DNA from: an uncultured Flammeovirgaceae bacterium
Lineage (GTDB): Bacteria; Bacteroidota; Bacteroidia; Cytophagales; Cyclobacteriaceae
NCBI GenBank assembly: GCA_946480685.1
Contig: CAMLLI010000180.1
Coordinates: 1 to 7,574, forward strand
Reading direction: 5' to 3'
Length of the DNA: 7,574 nt
In this document: positions 1 through 6,116 of the stretch, piece after piece
How the letters are laid out: the number at the start of each line of letters is the position of its first letter
How positions within the stretch are numbered: position 1 is the first letter of the stretch
Notes under the pieces: model-generated
Database searches by the model: none
What the model was told of the DNA's origin: nothing
What the model saw: the letters and a program-made list of their open reading frames with translations, nothing else
Program-made: the position numbers and the translations under genes

Positions 1-248
1 TCGTTGTTCACCATGACAACAAAGTAATTTGTAGACAACTGCTTTACCGGATTGTTGGAAGGTGGTGGTGTATCATTAATATCATATATCTGCTGCGCTA
101 CATTATATAGGGCTGCTGTAACGGTGCGTTCAAATTCTGCTTCTTTCAAATCAAACGCTCTTCTTACCCAGTATAATTGCGTAATGGTTATACCGGTAAT
201 ACACAGTGTAGCCAGAATTACAATAAGACGGATCGTAGAATTTTTCAC
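1..248 (-). CDS. Sensor histidine kinase, N-terminal fragment (runs off the left edge)
   Basis: The minus strand from a GTG start at 248 reads MKNSTIRLIVILATLCITG followed by ITITQLYWVRRAFDLKEAEF and continues open to base 1, giving 82 complete codons. One hydrophobic segment (about residues 6-22) followed by the QLYWVRRAFDLKE-type stretch is the usual opening of membrane sensor histidine kinases of Bacteroidota two-component systems; the rest of the sensor region and the kinase core lie outside the window. It would sit in the inner membrane and phosphorylate a response regulator. The GTG is chosen because the ATG that overlaps it (250-248) is followed at once by TGA in its own frame. A TTG eight codons upstream of the GTG is less likely because it would put polar residues before the helix, and an in-frame stop lies above it. 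Family is assigned from the N-terminus only, so the signal sensed is unknown. The gene is transcribed divergently from the DUF1573 gene. Confidence 0.72.
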   Translation of the reverse strand, partial: MKNSTIRLIVILATLCITGITITQLYWVRRAFDLKEAEFERTVTAALYNVAQQIYDINDTPPPSNNPVKQLSTNYFVVMVNN

Positions 249-252
249 ATTA

Positions 253-260
253 TAAAGGTA
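253..260 (-). promoter_or_regulatory. Candidate -7 element of the histidine kinase gene
   Basis: On the minus strand the sequence TACCTTTA differs by one base from the Bacteroidota -7 consensus TAnnTTTG and ends 4 bases before the GTG start. No TTG-type -33 element is visible at the usual 17-23 base spacing. If real, the transcript would be almost leaderless. This is tentative. Confidence 0.28.
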
Positions 261-288
261 CGAGTTTGGACGCAAGTGTGCTGATGCT

Positions 289-303
289 TTAACAAGTTGT
301 TAA
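289..303. promoter_or_regulatory. 15-bp perfect palindrome in the divergent intergenic region (possible operator)
   Basis: TTAACAA-G-TTGTTAA is a perfect 7+1+7 inverted repeat. The half-site recurs as GTTAACAA at 299-306 and again at 320-327, 21 bp apart, which is two helical turns. The cluster lies between a divergent histidine kinase gene and a DUF1573 gene, where a dimeric regulator could serve both. The region is AT-rich, so chance or a weak cruciform remains possible. There is no T-tract, so it does not look like a terminator. The rest of 249-404 shows no gene. Confidence 0.4.
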
Positions 304-404
304 CAATTTTTAGAAAATCGTTAACAAGCCATTCTAAATGATTTACGGAGTTTTGTAGCGTGTTCGGACATAGACTTTTTATTTAACCAAAAACAACTTT
401 AACG

Positions 405-812
405 ATGAAAAGAGTAACATTTATCATTCTCGGTCTTGTGTTTGCTTCCATAGCAATTGCACAAACCCTGGCATCAAACGAAAAGCCCGGCAACCCGCTG
501 CGCGAAGCAGCTTTCGCGTGGGTACAGACGTCATTCGATTTTGGCAAGATCAAATTGAATGTTCCTGTAACGCATGAGTTCAAATTCACGAACAGTGGTG
601 ATGCTCCGCTGGTAATAACATCTGTGCAGGCATCCTGTGGTTGCACTGTAGCAGAGTATAGCAAGGAGCCTATACCCAGCGGTGGACAAGGTTTTGTAAA
701 GGCAACTTATAACGCTGCTAAAGCCGGTGTATTTACAAAAACGGTTACCATCAATTCCAATACACAGGATGGTGTTGTACTGCTTACTATTAAAGGTGAA
801 GTGACTAACTAA
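405..812 (+). CDS. Exported DUF1573 domain protein
   Basis: This 135-residue protein starts at ATG 405 with a signal peptide (residues 1-20: KR, then a hydrophobic core ending in ASIAIAQ, probable cleavage after AIA). A single DUF1573 domain follows, about residues 40-133. It has the family hallmarks: TSFDFGKIK at the start of the domain, a central HEFKFTNSGDAPLVITSV segment, the SCGCT cysteine pair at Cys78 and Cys80, and a following GG-G-VKATYNAA...G-FTKTVTI-SN stretch. The fold is predicted to be immunoglobulin-like (ASH/HYDIN-related), so it is probably a periplasmic or surface adhesion or binding protein. The substrate is unknown, and no enzyme motif is visible. The gene stands alone, divergent from the histidine kinase gene and convergent with glmS. 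No convincing Shine-Dalgarno or promoter is seen upstream, only a poor match near 352-378. Confidence 0.85.
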   Translation: MKRVTFIILGLVFASIAIAQTLASNEKPGNPLREAAFAWVQTSFDFGKIKLNVPVTHEFKFTNSGDAPLVITSVQASCGCTVAEYSKEPIPSGGQGFVKATYNAAKAGVFTKTVTINSNTQDGVVLLTIKGEVTN

Positions 813-829
813 TCAGTACGCACAAAAAA

Positions 830-866
830 GAAAAGGCCTGTGGTATACATTACTGCAGGCCTTTTC
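830..866. terminator. Bidirectional rho-independent terminator between the DUF1573 gene and glmS
   Basis: GAAAAGGCCTG (830-840) pairs perfectly with CAGGCCTTTTC (856-866) across a 15-base loop. Stop codons flank it at 812 (plus gene) and 884 (minus gene). On the minus strand the stem runs into CTTTTC followed by six T's, a good terminator tail for glmS. On the plus strand the tail is the shorter TTTTC then AT-rich sequence. It therefore serves both converging genes, more strongly for the glmS operon. Confidence 0.88.
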
Positions 867-883
867 AATTATATAGGTATATT

Positions 884-2725
884 TTATTCTACCGTTACAG
901 ATTTAGCCAGGTTACGAGGCTGATCTACGTTGCAACCACGCATTACTGCAATGTGATACGACAACAATTGCAAAGGTATAACCGATACCATTGGCATAAG
1001 CGCTTCATGTACTGCAGGCACTTCAATAACAAACTCAGCCATTTTCGGAATGAGCTGGTCGCCTTCTGTTACTACAGCAATTACTCTTCCTTTACGGGCT
1101 TTTACTTCCTGTATATTAGACACTACTTTTTCGTACGAGCTGTCGCGTGTTGCGATAAATGCTACAGGCATTTCCTCGTCAATCAACGCGATTGGTCCGT
1201 GCTTCATTTCGGCTGCCGGATAACCCTCCGCATGGATATAGGAAATCTCTTTCAACTTCAATGCTCCTTCCAGCGCCACCGGGAAATTATAGCCGCGACC
1301 GAGGTATATAAAGTTATGAGCATCTTTAAAGGTAGCTGCTATATCCTGTATCTGGTCATTCAGTTGTAAAGCTTTTTCTACTTTGTCTGGTATAGTTTCC
1401 ATCTCTACCAGCATTTCGTGAAGCTTCTGTTCGGTGATGGTTCCTTTCTTACCTGCTACTAACAGTGCAATCATGTTCAGCACCGTTAATTGCGCAGTAA
1501 ATGCTTTCGTACTTGCAACACCAATTTCAGGCCCTGCGTGTGTATAGGCACCGGCATGTGTTGCACGCGCTATTGATGAACCTACTACGTTACACACACC
1601 GAAAATTACTGCACCTTTTGCTTTAGCAAGTTCTATTGCTGCAAGTGTATCGGCTGTTTCACCGGATTGAGATATAGCGATCACAACATCACCTTCGCGG
1701 ATCACCGGGTTTCTGTAACGAAACTCAGAAGCATACTCTACTTCTACTGGTATACGACAGAATTCTTCGAAGAAATATTCTGCTACCAGACCAGCGTGCC
1801 ATGAAGTTCCGCAGGCAACGATGATAATGCGATCGGCATTAACAAGTTTATTTACGTATTCGCGTAAACCACCGAGTATAAGTCTGCCGCTCTGCGAATC
1901 CAGGCGACCTCTCATACAATCTTTAATAGAACGCGGTTGTTCAAAAATCTCTTTGATCATGAAGTGCTCATAGCCGCCTTTTTCAATGGCTTCGAGTTCA
2001 AGATCAACCGTCTGTATATAGGGTGTTAATGGCAGATTTGCCGTGTTGGTAATGCTAAGTTCACCATCGCGAATCACCGCGATCTCCTGGTCGTTCAGAT
2101 ATACTACTTCATTGGTATACTCTACTATAGGTGTAGCATCTGACGCGAGGAAGAACTCATCTTTATTTTTACCAACACCAATTACCAGCGGACTTCCTTT
2201 ACGGGCAGCCACCAGTAAATCTGGTTCTTCGAGTGACATGATAACTATAGCATACGCACCGATAACTTTCGTTAGAGCCAGGCGTACAGCTTCTTCCAGG
2301 GAGCAACCTTCATTCTCTTTTATATCTTCAATAAAGTGAATGAAAACTTCTGTATCAGTTTCACTTTGAAACGTGTGTCCTTTACGAATAAGATCTTGTT
2401 TCAACGCGCTATAGTTCTCAATGATACCGTTGTGAATGATAGCGAGTTTACCGGAAGCAGAATAATGCGGGTGAGCGTTGCAGTCGTTGGGTTCACCATG
2501 CGTTGCCCAACGCGTGTGACCAATACCGATATTGCTGTTGAGACTTTTATCTTTAAGATGCGCCTCAAGTTCAGATACCTTACCTTTTTTCTTGTAAACG
2601 TTCAGGCCGCCATTCAGCAGCGCAATACCTGCGCTATCATAGCCGCGATACTCTAAACGTTTTAGTCCTTTAATAATAATTTCATGGGCCTGACGTGGAC
2701 CCACATAAGCAACAATTCCGCACAT
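884..2725 (-). CDS. glmS: Glutamine--fructose-6-phosphate aminotransferase (isomerizing)
   Basis: GlmS converts fructose-6-phosphate and glutamine to glucosamine-6-phosphate and glutamate in the cytoplasm, the committed step to UDP-GlcNAc for peptidoglycan and LPS. The 613-residue protein is full length. MCGIVAYVG places the catalytic Cys at position 2, exposed after Met removal. The glutaminase domain (about 2-220) carries HTRWATHGEPN at 70-80. Two SIS domains follow (about 290-425 and 460-600), with ISQSGETADT at 351-360, Ser/Thr-rich GVASTKAFT at 402-410, and KLKEISYIHAE at 490-500. By alignment with the E. coli enzyme, Glu493, His509 and Lys608 should match its isomerase residues Glu488, His504 and Lys603; the C-terminus PRNLAKSVTVE is canonical. 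It is the last gene of the minus operon, 13 nt after the DUF4270 stop codon. There is no room for a glmS ribozyme leader, as expected outside Gram-positives. Confidence 0.98.
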   Translation of the reverse strand: MCGIVAYVGPRQAHEIIIKGLKRLEYRGYDSAGIALLNGGLNVYKKKGKVSELEAHLKDKSLNSNIGIGHTRWATHGEPNDCNAHPHYSASGKLAIIHNGIIENYSALKQDLIRKGHTFQSETDTEVFIHFIEDIKENEGCSLEEAVRLALTKVIGAYAIVIMSLEEPDLLVAARKGSPLVIGVGKNKDEFFLASDATPIVEYTNEVVYLNDQEIAVIRDGELSITNTANLPLTPYIQTVDLELEAIEKGGYEHFMIKEIFEQPRSIKDCMRGRLDSQSGRLILGGLREYVNKLVNADRIIIVACGTSWHAGLVAEYFFEEFCRIPVEVEYASEFRYRNPVIREGDVVIAISQSGETADTLAAIELAKAKGAVIFGVCNVVGSSIARATHAGAYTHAGPEIGVASTKAFTAQLTVLNMIALLVAGKKGTITEQKLHEMLVEMETIPDKVEKALQLNDQIQDIAATFKDAHNFIYLGRGYNFPVALEGALKLKEISYIHAEGYPAAEMKHGPIALIDEEMPVAFIATRDSSYEKVVSNIQEVKARKGRVIAVVTEGDQLIPKMAEFVIEVPAVHEALMPMVSVIPLQLLSYHIAVMRGCNVDQPRNLAKSVTVE

Positions 2726-2738
2726 AAAAAAATTGGGT

Positions 2739-4301
2739 TTAGTTTACCGTTGGAACAGTATAGTAAACACGAAGTACTATATTATTCTTGTTAAAGACAA
2801 CACGGTTCATCGACTTACCCAGTATATGTCTTCCGTACGGAAAAGATGAAGAAGCACCTTCATACGGAACAAGAACCGCCTTGGTAAATTTCGCCTCTTC
2901 AGCAGTTTTACTAAACAGTTGCTGGAAAAATAAACTTGCAGACCCCTTATACTTCTTGTCTGTTTCAGAGTAATTGAGAGTAAAGAAGCGCCCGAGATCA
3001 TTCATGATATTCAATGTACTATCGAACGGTACAGAGCCTGAATAAAAGCTCGATGAGTTGGTAAGATCGTAGTTAATAAACCCTTTATAGGAATTGATCT
3101 GCGCTATATCATTGCTATAGGCAGAACTGTTACCGCGGAAAGCAGGTTTCTTTAAACGATTATTATCCTTTACCAATTTAACCAGCAGGTTAGAAGGCGG
3201 TAAATTACTTCCGGGATCCTCTACGTTAATAACCAGTTCAGCGGAGTTGATAACCAGTTTATCCTGTGTTGCCGCAAACTCCTCAAATTTTGAGAAGTCT
3301 ATTTTCGTAACTATACCTGCACCGGCCTGGATATAGCGCAGATCTCCGTTCGGTTCTGTGTCCTGATATTTAGTGGTAAGTGTAGCAAGCTCAGAAGATG
3401 AACGATCAGCAATAATCTGGTTATAGCTGATCAGGTTTGTAAGTGTAAACTCGATTGCCAGCGTATCTTTCGTTGTGTGAAAGTGCATGACGATTTTCGT
3501 GAAATCATCGCCTGGTTTTATACCGATGATCTTGTCAGAATTACCGGGTACCAATGCAATACCTTTGAACTTGTCGGTGAAGTAAGTATAGCTGGTGAAA
3601 TCCGTTTTACTTGCTGTAGTAGCGAGGTTAAACAATCGCTGACCGAAAGCTGCACTTAGAGGTACCGTTGTATAGGTTGTATCAGGCGTAGCGTCTGCAG
3701 CTTTCAGTTTATAGTCATCAGCACTTACATTGAAATTTTTGGTTCCTAATGCTGTTGGGTCGTATGCCGCAACGGACTGACTGAAATAAGTTTTTTGATA
3801 GCTATAGGTTGTTGTGTGTGGTTTCTGTTGTCCACCGGTTTGCGTAGTGGTTGTAACATCGAACGAACCTTTGAGCGCATCGGTCAGTTCGTGTACATTA
3901 ATCTCCTGCGAAGTGTTTCCACTTGCACCATACGCATAATAATCGTGGCGCAGTTGTAATGATACGGAATCGAATACAGGCGAGTAATTTGTAACAGAAG
4001 TGTCCAATCCACTCTTGGGCAGAAACTGCGCAAAGGCAATCGCTGTAGCATCACCGAAACGTGCATCGTCAATCTTACCAACCAGCAGGCGGTTCAGATC
4101 ATTCGAAGCATTGTTATTCGATGTACGAATAGAGTCCAGCAGTATAACACTGGTCTCTATGGGTATATCTACATAAGAAAGATTGAATTTGGATGTTGGA
4201 TTTTCGTAACCGAGGAGGCTGGTTCCATCTTCGCACGATAAAAAAAATAGGGCAACGGCCACTATAGCCCATTGCCCTACGCGCTTAACCCGCAAGTTCA
4301 T
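2739..4301 (-). CDS. DUF4270 family lipoprotein
   Basis: The 520-residue product begins at ATG 4301 with a lipoprotein signal: MNLRVKRVGQ, a hydrophobic core WAIVAVALFF and the lipobox LSC at Cys23, followed by acidic E-D. The open frame extends 37 residues further upstream, but that would bury the signal behind a Lys/Arg-rich leader overlapping the previous gene, so the start at 4301 is preferred. The body has features I associate with DUF4270: LLVGKIDDARFGDATAIAFAQF near residues 72-93, a GIALVP segment near 247, IQAGAGIVTKIDF near 324-336, INSAELVIN near 351-359 and a terminal LRVYYT. It is probably anchored to the outer membrane or cell surface; the function of the family is not known to me. 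The start overlaps the end of the upstream gene by 17 nt, and glmS follows 13 nt after the stop, so all three are almost certainly cotranscribed. Confidence 0.85.
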   Translation of the reverse strand: MNLRVKRVGQWAIVAVALFFLSCEDGTSLLGYENPTSKFNLSYVDIPIETSVILLDSIRTSNNNASNDLNRLLVGKIDDARFGDATAIAFAQFLPKSGLDTSVTNYSPVFDSVSLQLRHDYYAYGASGNTSQEINVHELTDALKGSFDVTTTTQTGGQQKPHTTTYSYQKTYFSQSVAAYDPTALGTKNFNVSADDYKLKAADATPDTTYTTVPLSAAFGQRLFNLATTASKTDFTSYTYFTDKFKGIALVPGNSDKIIGIKPGDDFTKIVMHFHTTKDTLAIEFTLTNLISYNQIIADRSSSELATLTTKYQDTEPNGDLRYIQAGAGIVTKIDFSKFEEFAATQDKLVINSAELVINVEDPGSNLPPSNLLVKLVKDNNRLKKPAFRGNSSAYSNDIAQINSYKGFINYDLTNSSSFYSGSVPFDSTLNIMNDLGRFFTLNYSETDKKYKGSASLFFQQLFSKTAEEAKFTKAVLVPYEGASSSFPYGRHILGKSMNRVVFNKNNIVLRVYYTVPTVN

Positions 4302-5085
4302 TATAGAAGTTGTAATACGATTCAGTATAGTTTTCGTCTTGTATAGTTTCAACTTTTTTCTCTTTGATCTTCTTGAAGAGACCTTCGAGCTTTTTGGTTT
4401 CACCTGCTGCAATTACTGCATCAGAGAATTCAACACCAAGTTTAATAAAGCCTTCGAAGTCTGCTGTCTTTAAATTACCCAGCATGTTGTCTTCAATGTC
4501 CATCATCTTTACTTTATCCAGTATATCACCTTTGAATTTGTGAGAGAATGGATTGTTATAGATTGAGAAAACTGTTTTTGTGTTTTTGAACAACGGATCA
4601 TTTTTATAGGTAGTTTTCAGATACAACGGAATAAAGCTTGTGATCCAGTCGTTGCAATGCACTATATCCGGGCCCCATCCTAATTTGCGAACTGTTTCGA
4701 TCACACCTTTACAGAAGAAGATTGCACGCTCATCGTTGTCTTCATAAAAATTATTCTCCTTATCGTGGAATACAGATTTACGATGGAAGTAATCTTCGTT
4801 GTCTATAAAGTATACCTGAAGTTTGGCGTTCGGGATAGAAGCAACTTTAATGATCAACGGTTTCTCTTCATCACCTACAGCAATGTTAATTCCTGAAAGC
4901 CTCACCACTTCATGTAACCTGTTCTTGCGCTCGTTGATAATACCGAAGCGCGGCACCAGAATTCTTATCTCCATTCCCTTCTCCTGCATGGCCTGCGGAA
5001 GTTTGCGAACAAAGTCCGCTACATCTGAAGTTTGCAGAAAGGGATTTATCTCACTGGCTACATAAAGAATACGGAGTTTTGACAT
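4285..5085 (-). CDS. GT5-domain-only glycogen/starch synthase-like protein
   Basis: This 266-residue protein starts at ATG 5085 and matches the N-terminal Rossmann half of glycogen synthase (GT5 catalytic domain). The start LRILYVASEINPFLQTSD aligns with the GlgA opening, and FIDNEDYFHRK (94-103), NDERAIFFCKGV (117-128), IVHCNDWITSFIPLYLK (141-157) and GVEFSDAVIAAGE (217-229) match GlgA landmarks in order. It then ends with a Lys-rich tail where the second GT-B domain should begin; GlgA is normally near 480 residues. The ADP-glucose loop KTGGLADV is replaced by QTSDVADF (18-25), and HDWH becomes NDWI, so ordinary glucan synthesis is doubtful. Proteins of this size annotated as glycogen/starch synthase are common in Bacteroidota, so this is not a random truncation. 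It is the first gene of the operon, with a strong promoter upstream. Its biochemical function is unknown to me. Confidence 0.82.
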   Translation of the reverse strand: MSKLRILYVASEINPFLQTSDVADFVRKLPQAMQEKGMEIRILVPRFGIINERKNRLHEVVRLSGINIAVGDEEKPLIIKVASIPNAKLQVYFIDNEDYFHRKSVFHDKENNFYEDNDERAIFFCKGVIETVRKLGWGPDIVHCNDWITSFIPLYLKTTYKNDPLFKNTKTVFSIYNNPFSHKFKGDILDKVKMMDIEDNMLGNLKTADFEGFIKLGVEFSDAVIAAGETKKLEGLFKKIKEKKVETIQDENYTESYYNFYNELAG

Positions 5086-5123
5086 ATTAATTGATTTTTA
5101 AAGTAGAACGGAAAATTGAGCCA

Positions 5124-5154
5124 CAAAAGTACAAATAAATACCCCGGGGATCAA
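5124..5154 (-). promoter_or_regulatory. Bacteroidota promoter of the GT5-like / DUF4270 / glmS operon
   Basis: On the minus strand TTG (5154-5152) is followed after 20 bases by TACTTTTG (5131-5124), a full match to the -7 consensus TAnnTTTG at a preferred spacing. Transcription should start near 5119, giving a 5' leader of about 34 nt before ATG 5085. The leader is AT-rich, with no Shine-Dalgarno sequence. The -33 element overlaps the region upstream of the divergent panC promoter. Confidence 0.72.
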
Positions 5155-5174
5155 CTTATTTTCAGTTTTCCCTA

Positions 5175-5182
5175 TATCTTTG
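5175..5182 (+). promoter_or_regulatory. -7 promoter element of the panC operon
   Basis: TATCTTTG exactly matches the Bacteroidota -7 consensus TAnnTTTG and is followed by a C6 tract (5183-5188), where transcription would begin. Only a weak TTA near 5156-5158 is available as a -33 element. The predicted leader is about 20 nt, ending at ATG 5208. This placement also argues against the alternative TTG start at 5190, which would be at the transcript's very 5' end. Confidence 0.62.
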
Positions 5183-5207
5183 CCCCCCTTTGCCAGACTG
5201 GCCTAAA

Positions 5208-6053
5208 ATGGAGATTTTCAAGCAAATAGCCCCATTAAAAGCCTATATACACGCCCAGAAGCAGCAGGGCAAGTCTATTGGACTTGTACCTACGATGGGG
5301 GCGCTTCATGCAGGGCACCTTTCGCTTATTGAAGCCTCCAAAAAGGAGAATTCAATAACCGTTTGTTCAATTTTTGTTAACCCAACGCAGTTCAACAATC
5401 CAGCTGATCTGCAGAAATATCCGCGCACCTTTGATAAAGACACTTTATTACTGGAAAAAGTTGAGTGCGATGCGGTTTTTTATCCTGACAGCAGTGAAAT
5501 GTATCCGGAAACATCGCTGATCAAATTCGACTTTAGTCATCTTGATAAAGTGATGGAAGGTAAATTTCGTCCAGGACATTTCAGTGGCGTAGCGTTGGTT
5601 GTATCGAAATTGTTCCACATTGTCGATCCGCATCACGCTTACTTCGGCCAGAAAGACTGGCAACAATTTGCTGTGATACGTCAGCTGACGGAAGAATTAA
5701 AGTTCAACCTTACATTGCACAGCGAGCCGACTTCGCGTGAAGAAGATGGTCTGGCGATGTCTTCGCGAAACCTTCGTTTGAATCCGGAGCAACGAAATCA
5801 AGCCATTGTATTTTTTAATGCATTGAGTTTTGCCAGGAAGGAACTTCTTTCGGGTAAAGACATTGAAAGCACGCGCAGGAAGGTGAAAGAAATTGTTGAG
5901 CAGCATGCCGGAATAGTACTCGAGTATTTCGAAGTGGCAGATAGCAAAAACTTAAATCTTTTGGAAAACGTTAAGGACTCGGATCGGCCAATAATGTGCA
6001 TTGCCGGGTTTGTCGGGGAGATTCGCTTGATCGATAACATGTTCTTGGATTAA
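5208..6053 (+). CDS. panC: Pantothenate synthetase (pantoate--beta-alanine ligase)
   Basis: PanC joins pantoate and beta-alanine using ATP (to AMP and PPi), the last step of pantothenate synthesis. From ATG 5208 the product is 281 residues, the normal family length, starting MEIFKQIAPLKAYI. Signatures are all present: the HIGH-type ATP site in PTMGALHAGHLSL (28-40), FVNPTQF (56-62), the pantoate-site segment EGKFRPGHFSGV (117-128), FGQKDWQQ (146-153), and the KMSKS-like loop GLAMSSRN (181-188). A Gln replaces the Glu often seen in FGEKD. An in-frame TTG at 5190 would add six residues, but the ATG gives the family N-terminus and suits the promoter position. It is first in the plus operon, divergent from the GT5-like gene, with panD 63 nt downstream. 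panB and panE are not in this window. Confidence 0.97.
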   Translation: MEIFKQIAPLKAYIHAQKQQGKSIGLVPTMGALHAGHLSLIEASKKENSITVCSIFVNPTQFNNPADLQKYPRTFDKDTLLLEKVECDAVFYPDSSEMYPETSLIKFDFSHLDKVMEGKFRPGHFSGVALVVSKLFHIVDPHHAYFGQKDWQQFAVIRQLTEELKFNLTLHSEPTSREEDGLAMSSRNLRLNPEQRNQAIVFFNALSFARKELLSGKDIESTRRKVKEIVEQHAGIVLEYFEVADSKNLNLLENVKDSDRPIMCIAGFVGEIRLIDNMFLD

Positions 6054-6116
6054 CCGACACGCTGCAGCAAAGTATATTTTTTGACCTTCATAACATTAAC
6101 TTAAAATTTCAACGCT

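Noticed and set aside
352..378. TTTG (352-355) and TAGACTTT (371-378) as a promoter for the DUF1573 gene
   Set aside because: The -7 candidate has two mismatches to TAnnTTTG and the spacing of 15 is short, so it was not listed as a feature.
953..1369. Plus-strand open frame of 138 codons opposite glmS, and other long antisense frames at 2043-2339 and 2336-2656
   Set aside because: They are antisense to a strongly conserved enzyme, their products are low-complexity or cysteine/arginine-rich, and they show no domain pattern or start signal. They are shadows.
2726..2738. A glmS ribozyme or other riboswitch before glmS
   Set aside because: Only 13 nt separate it from the DUF4270 stop codon, and the known glmS ribozyme is found in Gram-positive bacteria.
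884..4301. Apparent excess of TATA tetranucleotides across the glmS and DUF4270 genes
   Set aside because: Spot checks show they come from Tyr TAT followed by A and from Ile ATA codons, with no fixed spacing or flanking motif. This looks like codon and pair usage, though a genome-wide count would be needed to be sure.
4302..4412. A 37-residue Lys/Arg-rich N-terminal extension of the DUF4270 protein
   Set aside because: It lies wholly inside the upstream gene in another frame, and the internal ATG 4301 gives a textbook lipoprotein signal peptide. The extension is an open-frame artefact.
5190..5207. TTG 5190 as the panC start
   Set aside because: It falls at the predicted transcription start and adds PDWPK residues not expected in the family; ATG 5208 gives the standard N-terminus.
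6054..6116. TATATTTTTTG near 6073-6083 as a separate panD promoter
   Set aside because: The spacing inside the element does not fit TAnnTTTG and no TTG lies at -33; cotranscription with panC is simpler.
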